The notes under the pieces: model-generated
Databases searched by the model: none
Told to the model about the DNA's origin: nothing
Seen by the model: only the letters and a program-made list of their open reading frames with translations
DNA from: Pseudanabaena yagii GIHE-NHR1
GTDB taxonomy: Bacteria > Cyanobacteriota > Cyanobacteriia > Pseudanabaenales > Pseudanabaenaceae
Assembly (NCBI RefSeq): GCF_012863495.1
Contig: NZ_JAAVJL010000001.1
Location: 1,911,001 to 1,975,000, forward strand
Length of the DNA stretch: 64,000 nt
Direction of reading: 5' to 3'
In this document: positions 18,801-26,621 of the stretch, piece after piece
Numbering within the stretch: the first letter of the stretch is position 1
Layout of the letters: each line of letters starts with the position of its first letter
Program-made: the position numbers and the translations under genes

Positions 18801-20354
18801 TAGGACTTTGCGCTCTTTGTTCTGCTCGAAGGCTTCGGAGACTTTGCGGATGGCGCGGGCTTGGTAATGGCGGGAGGCGATCGCAGGATTGATGTTTGCC
18901 TCGGCGAGAGGTTTCTGGGTGGTGCGGCGTTGGATAAGTAGTTCTAGTTCAGATTTTTTGTAAAAGCCATGTACTTGTCGGGGTGGATAGTTGGTGTTAT
19001 CCCATAGCCAATGCTCGTAGCCGTTGGTGTAGAAGATGATCGGGCGTTGTCCAAATTGGGCTTCGAGACAATCGGCATAGAGTTTTGCTTGCTGTTGTCC
19101 TATCCTTGGGTCTTTTTTGGTGCGTTTGGCTTCGACTAGGGCGAGGGGCTTGCCATCGTTGCCCCAGAGGACATAATCGACAAAGCCTTTACCTGTCTCA
19201 TTGGGCATTCCTGAGACTTGGAATTCTCTTGCTACGTTTACCGTCCCTTCGACTTCCCTTCGACTCCGCTCAGGGCTGGCGCTCAGGGAGCTAGGTTGTC
19301 TACGCTGGCTGAGTGAAGAACTACGCTGGCTGAGCGGAGTCGAAGCCAATACCCCACTAGCATCTCCTGCTGCGTTTGTCGTCCCTTCGTTCCCTGTAAT
19401 ATTTCCTGCTGCGTTTGTCGTCCCTTCGACTTCGCTCAGGGAGCTAGGTTGTCTACGCTGGCTGAGTGAAGAACTACGCTGGCTGAGCGGAGTCGAAGCC
19501 AATACCCCACTAGCATCTCCTGCTGCGTTTGTCGTCCCTTCGTTCCCTGTAATATTTCCTGCTGCGTTTGTCGTCCCTTCGACTTCGCTCAGGGAGCTAG
19601 GTTGTCTACGCTGGCTGAGCGGAGCCGAAGCCAATACCCATCCTGATTCCTGTAATAACAGGTCGATAAATAGGTCACGGGTTTGAGCTTCAGAATAGTC
19701 GTGGGTATCTGGTTGCGAGGTATTCGCTTTTTTGGCTTCGGCGAGTTCGGCGCGGAGGCGTTTTAGTTCATCATCGATCGCATTTTTATCGGCTAACAGT
19801 ATGGATAGTTTTTCATCGCGATCGCTTAGATCTTGTTCTAGTTTTTTGAGTTGTGCGGCTGTGGTTGCCGTCCCTTCGACTCCGCTCAGGGAGCTAGGTT
19901 GTCTCTGTTGGCTGAGCGAGGTCGAAGCCTTGGGTATTAATTCTGGATCAAATTTGAGGGATGGATCGGGTTTGTGGGTGCGTCCGTAGTTGTGGGCTAA
20001 CCAGTAGGCGACATGAAAAAATTCACGAACTGCATTAATGGCATCGTTGGCGGGGACGGCTCGCTCGTTATGGACTGCGAGGTTGCCTAGTCGGATGATG
20101 TATTTGGCTTTGTAAAAGACGGCTTCGCCGACTAGGGTTTTAAAGGTTGGCTCGTGGACTAGGGCGCTGAGGTTGTCTTGATAGGGGAGTCTCAGGGTTG
20201 TGTCGTATTTGTATAGCCAATTTACGGTTAGTTCTAGGGCGCGACGGGCATAGAAACAGGCTGTACGCGGATCGCGGTAGGCGGTTCTAAAGGCTTTGTG
20301 GGCGGATTCGTAGATTGCGGGAAATTCTGGTTTGAGAAAGGTGAATTGTGCCAT
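15849..20354 (-). CDS. hsdR: Type I restriction enzyme R subunit with in-frame repeat insertions
   Basis: HsdR is the nuclease-translocase of a type I restriction complex. N-terminal residues 1-140 are a DUF4145-like helical domain. A coiled coil follows (about 165-215). A PD-(D/E)xK nuclease core is seen as VDYVLWG...LALVEAKR (about 390-411). The SF2 motor has Walker A ATGAGKT near 525, DEAH near 618 and motif VI GRGTRL. A C-terminal EcoEI-like domain ends near PFTDFAPQGVDSLF. At 1501 aa it is roughly 375 residues longer than expected, and the excess is repeat-encoded peptide: about 141-161, 238-369 and 918-1143, rich in SSLSEVEGT, LSQRR and LRQAQG. No stop or frameshift is seen, so the enzyme may still be active. 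The ATG is preceded by AGGA. Its M and S partners lie upstream on the same strand. Confidence 0.93.
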   Translation of the reverse strand: MAQFTFLKPEFPAIYESAHKAFRTAYRDPRTACFYARRALELTVNWLYKYDTTLRLPYQDNLSALVHEPTFKTLVGEAVFYKAKYIIRLGNLAVHNERAVPANDAINAVREFFHVAYWLAHNYGRTHKPDPSLKFDPELIPKASTSLSQQRQPSSLSGVEGTATTAAQLKKLEQDLSDRDEKLSILLADKNAIDDELKRLRAELAEAKKANTSQPDTHDYSEAQTRDLFIDLLLQESGWVLASAPLSQRRQPSSLSEVEGTTNAAGNITGNEGTTNAAGDASGVLASTPLSQRSSSLSQRRQPSSLSEVEGTTNAAGNITGNEGTTNAAGDASGVLASTPLSQRSSSLSQRRQPSSLSASPERSRREVEGTVNVAREFQVSGMPNETGKGFVDYVLWGNDGKPLALVEAKRTKKDPRIGQQQAKLYADCLEAQFGQRPIIFYTNGYEHWLWDNTNYPPRQVHGFYKKSELELLIQRRTTQKPLAEANINPAIASRHYQARAIRKVSEAFEQNKERKVLIIMATGAGKTRTAIALVDLLMRCNWVKRALFLADRISLVNQAINVFKKHLPDSAPVNLLTEKDTEGRVYASTYATMMGLINGTTNGQKRFGVGHFDLIIIDEAHRSVFQKYRHIFNYFDCLLLGLTATPKDEIDRNTYGLFDLENGVPTDAYQLEDAVKDGYLVPTQAISVPLKFQREGIKYDELSEAEKDEWDALEWDEEGNIPDRIEAGALDQWLFNQDTADKVLEHLMTRGLKVAGGDRLGKTIIFAKNQKHAEFIEDRFNANYPHLKGEFARLITNRTPYAQSLIDDFSKKDKAPHIAISVDMLDTGIDVPEVVNLVLFKLVRSKTKFWQMVGRGTRLCPDLFGDGQDKQFFYLFDYCQNLEFFKQNIPTIDAPIPKSLGKQLFTTRLDLIAALDKKYSSLSESRSSSLSEVEGTANEAENLEGSQEIIAAVENASEVLASTSLRQAQGIALSQRRASSSLSESRSSSLSEVEGTANEAENLEGSQEIIAAVENASEVLASTSLRQAQGIALSQRRASSSLSESRSSSLSEVEGTANEAENLEGSQEIIAAVENASEVLASTSLRQAQGIALSQRRASSSLSESKSSSLSEVEGTANEAEDASEVLASTSLRQAQVIALSQRISQLKDDGATYNPTSNPESSLRNQIAQILYSEVAAMNIENFIVRPKRRLIEKYNNPEVWRSLSEQDLNELSQEIAGLPAQTEPEAEEIKRFDILILKLQLAILRSHSSFTRLRDQVKAIANLLEQKSSIPLVQAQLELIQEIQTDEWWQDVTLPMLEAVRKRLRSLVKLIEKQQRQPIYTNFEDEMGDETIVELPHFTSSDSFEKFRAKARDFLRSHQDQMVIFKLRNNKQLTATDLSELETILLENGLGNAEDLDRAKQESHGLGLFVRSLIGLDREVAKQEFGKFLTDKTLNANQIEFINMIIDYLTERGAIDAASLYESPFTDFAPQGVDSLFTSSQTDELFALLDDVSAKAAA
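16925..17600. repeat. Coding tandem repeat, 180-bp unit (about 3 copies plus a partial) inside hsdR
   Basis: The period is exactly 180 bases (for example the word GCTCAGGGAGCTAGATGCTC recurs at 17043, 17223 and 17403), encoding a 60-residue unit. Units are almost identical. A shorter, diverged copy lies at 16925-17040. Each unit contains several copies of the palindromic core in both orientations. The repeat lies between the motor core and the C-terminal domain. Confidence 0.92.
19246..19640. repeat. Coding tandem repeat, 153-bp unit (about 2.5 copies) inside hsdR
   Basis: CTAGGTTGTCTACGCTGGCT begins at 19291, 19444 and 19597, a period of 153 bases or 51 codons. It lies just before the nuclease core and encodes SEVEGTTNAAGNITGNEGTT-like segments. 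Both period and total length are multiples of three. Confidence 0.9.
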
Positions 20355-20517
20355 GTTTCTATATCCTAGTAAACTGCAATCTATAGCCCGAAAGTTTTAA
20401 GAGTATGCTTTAGAAAACCTTGTCTATTCAGCATTTTGAAAACTTGTTAACCTTAATTTAAAAAGTTTATTGCTAGTTTTGAGCTTTAGATGCTGAACGT
20501 ACTAATACTGATGCTAT

Positions 20518-20877
20518 CTAATCGCTTGGCTCATAATCGACACAAACAATTAGACAAGATAAGAGTTCCTGTAGAGTTTCATCGGATACTTGCCCCAACT
20601 GTTTGACAAATCTTTCTGTGGACAGGCTGCGAACTTGTAAGACGTTTCCTGCCGAGTCGCGGTCTAGTTGATTATCTGAACTGGCTTCAATTTTGACCAT
20701 GAAGGGGCGATCGCTAAATTTTTCTTGCCAGCTTGTAATCGGGATGACAATCCTTAAAGGAATAGAGTTAAAGGATTCAGCACTAATAACTACTACTGGA
20801 CGGATTTTCTGAAGCTCTTGTCCTCTGGTTGGATTGAGGTCAACTAGCCATATTTCACCACGATTGGGATTACTCAT
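20518..20877 (-). CDS. MazF/PemK-family endoribonuclease toxin
   Basis: MazF toxins cut mRNA at short sequence motifs. Family signatures are the N-terminal RGEIWLVDLNPTRGQE, RPVVVIS, and a central beta-barrel with IVIPITS. ATG 20877 (119 aa) is preferred over a TTG two codons upstream because it overlaps the antitoxin stop in an ATGAGTAA arrangement typical of coupled toxin-antitoxin pairs. The pair sits between hsdS and hsdR, where it may help keep the restriction locus from being lost. It looks intact. Confidence 0.9.
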   Translation of the reverse strand: MSNPNRGEIWLVDLNPTRGQELQKIRPVVVISAESFNSIPLRIVIPITSWQEKFSDRPFMVKIEASSDNQLDRDSAGNVLQVRSLSTERFVKQLGQVSDETLQELLSCLIVCVDYEPSD

Positions 20878-21151
20878 AGCCAATATCCCAGTCTGCGGTG
20901 TCGAGTACCGAAAATTCGGTTAGTTCTGGGTCGTTACGAAAGTCTTGGGCGGTTGCGGGGATGTATTGCGCGAGGTACTTATGCCTTTGGGCTAGAGGCA
21001 GTTTGGCGATTTGGCGCATGGATAGCTTATTTTTTGGTACAAGTTTTTTGCGAAGGGCTTCGGTGAAGTCGAGGACTTCTTGTTGCTTTTCGGGTGGTAG
21101 TTGGCGGATGTTATTTAAGATTGTTTGCTCGATCGCTGTGGTGGTTTGCAT
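20870..21151 (-). CDS. DUF2281-type antitoxin partner of MazF
   Basis: A 93-aa protein starting at ATG 21151, preceded by GGAG nine bases upstream; a longer frame upstream reads into the hsdS spacer and is unlikely. The segment TAIEQTILNNIRQLPPEKQQ is the DUF2281 signature (helical, LPPEKQ...VLDFxExL). The C-terminal tail is acidic and probably wraps the toxin. It overlaps mazF by 8 bases. Antitoxin assignment is by position and family, not by a visible DNA-binding fold. Confidence 0.8.
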   Translation of the reverse strand: MQTTTAIEQTILNNIRQLPPEKQQEVLDFTEALRKKLVPKNKLSMRQIAKLPLAQRHKYLAQYIPATAQDFRNDPELTEFSVLDTADWDIGYE

Positions 21152-21197
21152 GGCTTTTTCTCCATTATTTCTATACTTTAAATGAATTTTATCTAAG

Positions 21198-22427
21198 CTA
21201 CAACTCTCCTCTAAAGGCACGATGCTGTAATGAGGCAAAGAGGGCTTCGAGTTGGCTAAGGGATGCGCGATGTGTCGCTTTGAGTTTTTCTACGGCTTCG
21301 ACTCGTTGAGCAAATTCTTTTTGTAGTTGGAGAGGTGGTATCAAAACGGGAAAACCTTTTAATTGGGTCATGTTGATAGATGCAATACCTGTTGTTTGTT
21401 TTGCTGACTTGAGAAAGTAGCTTTTCCCTCTTTTACTGCCAATCAACCACATCAAAAATCTTGGATGCAGTTCATTTAATTTAATGCGAACTCGAAAAAT
21501 ATGATTTTGGTGAATACATTCAGGTAGTTCACCATGCCAAATAGTACCTCTGCCTAACTTATCAGGATCGCCTCCTTCAGTGAGAACTAAATCATTTACT
21601 TGCAATCTATAGCGTTCGATTTCATCTTCTTTGGCTTCAATTGTTTTTATTACACTCAGATCAAGTTTGTGATCTTGAACATTAACAACAGCTAAATAAG
21701 GAACTTCTCGAACACTCTGACCGTTTAGCTTTCGTCCTTTTGTAATTCCTGAAACTATATCAGCAACTTCTCCTAAGGTTTTGTCTTCATTCCATCCTTT
21801 CGGATTTATGACAGGATCGCCGAACATTTCTAGGAAGATTGATTGGGTGAGGGTGTCGAGTTTTGCGATCGCCTCTTTGCGTTTTGATATTAGTGACTGA
21901 GTGCGATCGAGTATCTCTGCTATACGTTTTTGTTCAGCGATCGGAGGGAGTTTGATTTTAATCGCTTTAAGATGCGATGGACCAAAATTTTGTTGAGCCG
22001 AACCAGTAACTAATTTTGTTATTTGCGAACGAAACTCACGACTATCAAGCCAAAATCTTAGAAATGAAAGCTCTGAAATACCTTCAACTGCTTTAAATCG
22101 GATCGTGCTTGTATTTAGACAAAGTGGCAATTGATGCTTTTCTACAAATGCTCCACGAGTCCGCAGCAATCCATCATCATCAAACGATATCCCTGAACTA
22201 GCAATTACAAGATCGCCTTCGTCAACTAAAAAATGTGAATATTTCTGTGCTACTTCTTCCTTACTTAAATGGCGATCAGTCTTTTCAAGGTTTAGTGTCC
22301 CATTTTTTTCAATATTTCCAACGTTTAAAAGCTTGATTCCTGAGTCTGTAAATTGCCATTTACGAACCCCTGGACCTTCTTGAAACCAATATGCCTCTGA
22401 AAGTGGAAGAGATTTATTGCTTTTCAT
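21198..22427 (-). CDS. hsdS: Type I restriction-modification specificity subunit S
   Basis: HsdS sets the bipartite DNA target for both methylation and restriction. The protein (409 aa) has two target-recognition domains (about 10-155 and 205-360). Each is followed by a coiled-coil spacer: IKLPPIAEQKRIAEILDRTQ in the middle and LIPPLQLQKEFAQRVEAVEK at the C-terminus. Both halves look intact. GAGG lies six bases before ATG 22427. The 897-base stretch upstream is a noncoding repeat array rather than an operon junction, so hsdS may need its own promoter. Confidence 0.93.
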   Translation of the reverse strand: MKSNKSLPLSEAYWFQEGPGVRKWQFTDSGIKLLNVGNIEKNGTLNLEKTDRHLSKEEVAQKYSHFLVDEGDLVIASSGISFDDDGLLRTRGAFVEKHQLPLCLNTSTIRFKAVEGISELSFLRFWLDSREFRSQITKLVTGSAQQNFGPSHLKAIKIKLPPIAEQKRIAEILDRTQSLISKRKEAIAKLDTLTQSIFLEMFGDPVINPKGWNEDKTLGEVADIVSGITKGRKLNGQSVREVPYLAVVNVQDHKLDLSVIKTIEAKEDEIERYRLQVNDLVLTEGGDPDKLGRGTIWHGELPECIHQNHIFRVRIKLNELHPRFLMWLIGSKRGKSYFLKSAKQTTGIASINMTQLKGFPVLIPPLQLQKEFAQRVEAVEKLKATHRASLSQLEALFASLQHRAFRGEL

Positions 22428-22459
22428 TTCTGCCTCTCATCTAAATTATTCTTACCAAG

Positions 22460-23413
22460 TGTGTTCCCTTCGACTTCGCTCAGGGAGCAAGTTACTGCTT
22501 TATTTATAGATCCGCCTGATCGCCGATCAAAGTAGAAAGCCGTTCCCTGAGCGAAGTCGAAGGGAACATGAACGTAGACAGACCAATTATCCACGCGGCG
22601 GGGACTTTTCTGCTTCGTTTACCGTCCCTTCGACTTCGCTCAGGGAGCTAGATAATATCAGATCCCTCAATGACTGAATGCGATCGCCCGATGGCTGAGC
22701 GCGATACACTGAGCTTGCCGAAGTGGAGTCAAAGCCATCAACAACGTAGACAGATCAATTATCCACGCGGCGGGGACTTTTCTGCTTCGTTTACCGTCCC
22801 TTCGACTCCGCTCAGGGAGCTAGATTTATTGCGATCCCTCAATGACTGAATGCGATCCGCCCGATGGCTGAGCGCGATGCACTGAGCTTGTCGAAGTGGA
22901 GTCGAAGCCATCGACAACGTAGACAGACCAATTATCCACGCGGCGGGGACTTTTTTGCTTCGTTTACCGTCCCTTCGACTTCGCTCAGGGAGCTAGATTT
23001 TATCAGATCCCTCAATGACTGAATGCGATCCGCCCGATGGCTGAGCGCGATGCACTGAGCTTGTCGAAGTGGAGTCGAAGCCATCGACAACGTAGACAGA
23101 CCAATTATCCACGCGGCGGGGACTTTTCTGCTTCGTTTACCGTCCCTTCGACTCCGCTCAGGGAGCTAGATTTATTGCGATCCCTCAATGACTGAATGCG
23201 ATCGCCCGATGGCTGAGCGCGATGCACTGAGCTTGTCGAAGTGGAGTCGAAGCCATCGACAACGTAGACAGACCAATTATCCACGCGGCGGGGACTTTCC
23301 TGCTTCGTTTACCGTCCCTTCGACTTATCCACGCGGCGGAGACTTTCGTGCTTCGTTTACCGTCCCTTCGACTTCGCTCAGGGAGCTAGATTTATTGCGA
23401 TCGCTAGAATTGC
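22460..23413. repeat. Array of five ~173-bp tandem units built from palindromic repeats
   Basis: The word CAATTATCCACGCGGCG starts at 22584, 22756, 22929, 23102 and 23274 (spacing 172-173 bases), with a truncated sixth unit to about 23413. Each unit has a CCCTTCGACTYCGCTCAGGG palindrome, a GCACTGAGCTTGTCGAAGTG palindrome, and the words CTGCTTCGTTTACCGTC and CAACGTAGACAGA. Units are nearly identical and have no unique spacers, so this is not CRISPR. It lies between hsdS and the GIY-YIG gene and runs into the 3' end of the latter. No gene is credible inside it. Single diverged units recur at about 23755-23880 and 24590-24780. Confidence 0.9.
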
Positions 23414-23711
23414 TCAGGCAACTGTAGTGTGACTCATTTTGACAAGCCGCAAACTCATGCAGCAAATTCGTGTCACCAGCAATCAGCGCCTGCTTCTTAT
23501 TACGATTCCAGCCCTGAACCTGCTTCTCACGATAAAAAGCATCCGCCACATGCTCAAAAAACTCACAATACACTAATTTCACAGGCAACTTTTTCGCCGT
23601 ATACCTTGCCCCCTCACCGCGCTGATGCTGCTCCAATCGCCGCTCCAAATCCGTAGTACTACCCGTATAGTAACTCCCATCCACACACTCCAAAATATAC
23701 ATATGTGCCAT
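23325..23711 (-). CDS. GIY-YIG domain nuclease-like protein with repeat-derived C-terminus
   Basis: A 128-aa protein from ATG 23711 (MAHMYILECVDGSYYTGST). It has the GIY-YIG hallmarks: the YILEC...YYTGST core, DLERRLEQH with the catalytic Arg, and a downstream FYREKQVQGW segment with Glu, as in UvrC-like single-domain (COG2827/YhbQ-type) proteins. Those are normally about 90-100 aa. The last residues (SSSLSEVEGTVNEARKSPPR) are encoded by the neighbouring repeat, so the original stop seems to have been replaced by repeat insertion. The role is unknown; such proteins are often found near mobile DNA. Confidence 0.82.
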   Translation of the reverse strand: MAHMYILECVDGSYYTGSTTDLERRLEQHQRGEGARYTAKKLPVKLVYCEFFEHVADAFYREKQVQGWNRNKKQALIAGDTNLLHEFAACQNESHYSCLSNSSDRNKSSSLSEVEGTVNEARKSPPRG

Positions 23712-23915
23712 AAATCCATTTAAGCTACTTCTTCTAGAAGACCGATGGCTGAGCGAAGTACAAAGCCGTTCCCTGAGCGAAGTCGAAGGGAACAACAACG
23801 TAGACAGACCAATTATCCGCGCGGCAGTAGTTTGTCTGCTTCGTTTACCGTCCCTTCGACTTCGCTCAGGGAGCTAGATTTCTATACATAAATCGCCTCA
23901 GCCAAAACGCGATCG

Positions 23916-24521
23916 CTATCCTTGCAAAACCTGCGCCGCCGTCAAAGTCAACTCACCCAATAAAGGCGAATTAATTACCATATCGTCTGTAAACACAAAC
24001 TCATCATAAAACCCCTCCACCCATTGAAAAAGAGTAACCTTTTGCGCGATCGCATCGACAACCCAATATTCTAAAATTCCCCGCGCTGCATACTCAGAGC
24101 GCTTATAGCGATAGTCCCGACTTTCCTGACTAGGACTGACCAACTCCACCACCAACTCAGGCGCAGGCATATCCAACATCACTAGCGATCGCTTTGCCCC
24201 CTGCATCACCGCCGCCAACTCCTCAGAAAATATCACCAAATCAGGCACACGCACCCCTACCCTTTGGCTATTTACCGCGATCTCACTCTTCATCCTGAGC
24301 CGATAGTAAGGTATGCCCAATTGCAAAAAGTAAGAAAACAAAAAAGACGCAATACGCTGATTGATCTCACTCTCAGAAGCCATTTGTATCAATTCTCCAT
24401 GCTCCAACTCATACATAAAGTCCGTACCATCATCAAACTCAAGAAACTCCTCAAAGGTGATTTTTTGCGAACTTTCTTGGCTGATCTCTGGAGAAGTTGG
24501 TTTTGCGATCGCCATAGTCAT
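23916..24521 (-). CDS. Uma2 family (DUF820) putative endonuclease
   Basis: A 201-aa protein of the large cyanobacterial Uma2 family, which has a PD-(D/E)xK restriction-endonuclease fold. Visible: the TFEEFLEF opening, YELEHGELIQM, the catalytic region RVPDLVIF, and PELVVELVSPSQ followed by YKRSEYAARGILEYWVVD. These genes occur in tens of copies per genome and their function is unsettled. It sits between hsdM and the GIY-YIG gene with palindromic repeats on both sides. A second Met two codons in (24515) is an equally possible start. Confidence 0.85.
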   Translation of the reverse strand: MTMAIAKPTSPEISQESSQKITFEEFLEFDDGTDFMYELEHGELIQMASESEINQRIASFLFSYFLQLGIPYYRLRMKSEIAVNSQRVGVRVPDLVIFSEELAAVMQGAKRSLVMLDMPAPELVVELVSPSQESRDYRYKRSEYAARGILEYWVVDAIAQKVTLFQWVEGFYDEFVFTDDMVINSPLLGELTLTAAQVLQG

Positions 24522-24569
24522 CGACTTTCCTTCTATGCGCTATGTAGTAATTATATGAGATGGCTAGCT

Positions 24570-24781
24570 GAGTGCGATCGCCCGATGGCTGAGCGAAGTA
24601 GCAAGCCGTTCCCTGAGCAAAGTACAAAGCCATTCCCTGAGCGAAATACAAAGCCGTTCCCTGAGCGGAGTCGAAGGGAACAACAACGCAGACAGACCAT
24701 TTATCTCTGCGGCAGAGACTTATCTGCTTCGTTTACCGTCTACCCTTCGACAAGCTCAGGGCAAGCGCTCAGAGAGCTAGA
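24570..24781. repeat. Palindromic repeat cluster between hsdM and Uma2 genes
   Basis: Several head-to-tail fragments of CCCTGAGCGAAGTCGAAGGG-type sequence, a diverged copy of the CAACGCAGACAGACCATTTATC module of the array, and CCCTTCGACAAGCTCAGGG are packed in about 210 bases. The cluster extends into the last codons of hsdM. Confidence 0.8.
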
Positions 24782-26470
24782 TTATCGTTGGCTGAGCGAA
24801 GCCGAAGCCAGCAATCCCTCCAACTCCTTCATTCCTTCCTGAATCTCCGCCTCCAACCTCGCCAAATCCGCAATGATATCTTTAGGAGCGCGATGATCGA
24901 CCTCCTCATGTACCACCTCCTTATAACGATTCAAACTCAAATCATAGCCCTGCGCCACAATATCCGCCTTCGGCACACAAAAACTTTGAGCAGTTCTAGG
25001 GCGATCGTATTCAGAACTACGCTGGCTGAGCGGAGTCGAAGCCAAAACCTCACCAGAATCTCCTGCTTCGTTTACCGTCCCTTCGACTTCGCTCAGGGAG
25101 CTAGATTTTTGCCGATGGCTGAGCGGAGTCGAAGCCATCGAAGTCGAAGACAAACTACGCCAACGCCTCAACACATCAGGCAAATTATTTTTAGAATGCT
25201 CCTCATCCGTCAACGGTGTCACAGGTACAGCCCCCTGCTTATCATCAGACAATAAAAGCGATCGCTTATCATCCAAACTCAAACCATCCGCCTTCACATC
25301 ATAAAACCAGACAAAATCCGTTCCACCCGAATCCGTTTTTGTGAATAACAAGATCGCCGTCGAGACTCCCGCATAGGGCTTAAACACCCCACTAGGCAAA
25401 GAAATCACCCCATCTAACTTCTGCTCTTCCACCAAAGCTTGGCGAAGTTCCTTATGAGCCTTAGACGAACCAAATAGAACTCCATCAGGCACAATCACCG
25501 CCGCCCGTCCGCCTGTCTTCAAAAGCCTCAAAAACAACGCTAGAAATAGCAATTCCGTCTTTTTAGTTTTGACAATCTCTAACAAATCCTTAGCCGTATT
25601 CTCATAGTCCAAGGAACCCGCAAACGGAGGATTAGCCAAAATCAGCGTATAAGCCCCTTCATCCCCTGCGTGTTCCTGAGCCAGTGAATCCTTGTAGCGA
25701 ATATCTGGATTTTCCACCCCATGCAACAGCATATTCATACTGCCAATTCGCAGCATCGTGTTATCAAAATCAAAACCATGAAACATCCGATGGTGAAAAT
25801 GATCCTTGAGCTTGGTATCGCGCAAAATTTCAGGGTAATGCGATCTCAAATACTCATTCGCCATCACCAAAAAGCCACAAGTCCCACTCGCAGGGTCACA
25901 AATCACATCCCCCGCCGTCGGAGCAGTTAGCTCCACCATTAACTGAATAATATGGCGTGGTGTCCGAAACTGCCCATTCTGACCAGCACTGGCAATCTTG
26001 CCCAACATATATTCATAGAGATCGCCCTTCGTATCGCGATCGTCCATCGGCACACCATCCAAGGCATCCACCACCTTAGCCAACAGCGCAGGAGTCGGAA
26101 TCGTAAACCTTGCATCCTTCATGTGGTGCGCGTAAGTTGAACCGTCACCACCTAGCGATCGCAAAAACGGAAACACATGATCGTTAACAAGCTCATACAT
26201 CTCCGCTGCCGCAACGTGCTTAAACCTAGACCAGCGCATTTCATCATAGGCACGTCCCTTATCATCATTTCCCGCTGGAAAAATCCGCCGCTCCATTGGT
26301 TTCTTGGTGCGGTTTGCCTTGTTTTCTTCTAGGGTATGTAGCTCATCAAGGCGCTTTAAAAACAGCAAATAAGTAATTTGCTCAATCACCTCAAGCGGGT
26401 TCGATATCCCACCCGACCAAAAAGCATCCCAAATGCGATCGATTTGACTCTTAATTTCCCCTGAGATCAT
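24782..26470 (-). CDS. hsdM: Type I restriction-modification DNA methyltransferase subunit M
   Basis: HsdM transfers a methyl group from SAM to adenine. After a helical HsdM_N domain (WDAFWSGGISNPLEVIEQIT) the SAM motif I is seen as DPASGTCGFLV and catalytic motif IV as NPPF in ILANPPFAG, the N6-adenine form. Length is 562 aa. A segment of roughly 45 residues (about 437-487, KSSSLSEVEGTVNEAG...LASTPLSQRSS) is repeat-encoded and interrupts the region after the catalytic domain. The last residues, LLASASLSQR, are also repeat-derived, suggesting the native C-terminus ended near MKELEGLL. It is the first gene of the island on this strand. Confidence 0.94.
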   Translation of the reverse strand: MISGEIKSQIDRIWDAFWSGGISNPLEVIEQITYLLFLKRLDELHTLEENKANRTKKPMERRIFPAGNDDKGRAYDEMRWSRFKHVAAAEMYELVNDHVFPFLRSLGGDGSTYAHHMKDARFTIPTPALLAKVVDALDGVPMDDRDTKGDLYEYMLGKIASAGQNGQFRTPRHIIQLMVELTAPTAGDVICDPASGTCGFLVMANEYLRSHYPEILRDTKLKDHFHHRMFHGFDFDNTMLRIGSMNMLLHGVENPDIRYKDSLAQEHAGDEGAYTLILANPPFAGSLDYENTAKDLLEIVKTKKTELLFLALFLRLLKTGGRAAVIVPDGVLFGSSKAHKELRQALVEEQKLDGVISLPSGVFKPYAGVSTAILLFTKTDSGGTDFVWFYDVKADGLSLDDKRSLLLSDDKQGAVPVTPLTDEEHSKNNLPDVLRRWRSLSSTSMASTPLSHRQKSSSLSEVEGTVNEAGDSGEVLASTPLSQRSSEYDRPRTAQSFCVPKADIVAQGYDLSLNRYKEVVHEEVDHRAPKDIIADLARLEAEIQEGMKELEGLLASASLSQR

Positions 26471-26565
26471 AGTTAGCCTGCTTATCTACTTGATTCTAAA
26501 AATTCTGGGCAATTAACAGTTTTACACCCTTTTAACAAGCTATTAGATTTTTAACGGGGTACGGA

Positions 26566-26600
26566 GGTTTGCTTCCCTGCCTTCGGGGAGGAAACAAACC
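26566..26600. other. Stem-loop upstream of hsdM
   Basis: GGTTTGCTTCC and a near-complement GGAAACAAACC enclose a loop with CTTCGGGG, in the divergent hsdM-acsF spacer. There is no U-tract. It may be a relic repeat or a structure in an hsdM leader. The rest of 26471-26981 holds the element at 26622-26787 and the acsF promoter region, where no clear hexamers were fixed. Confidence 0.45.
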
Positions 26601-26621
26601 CATACTTCACTAGGCTGGTAA

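Noticed and set aside
19201..19686. 161-aa plus-strand ORF inside hsdR
   Set aside because: It is the antisense of the 153-bp coding repeats; palindromes make both strands open.
22460..23413. CRISPR array
   Set aside because: The repeated unit is about 173 bp with no short direct repeats separated by unique spacers, and no cas genes are near.
24264..24842. 192-aa plus-strand ORF rich in PFPER/FPERS
   Set aside because: It crosses Uma2 antisense and the palindromic repeat cluster; no family resemblance.
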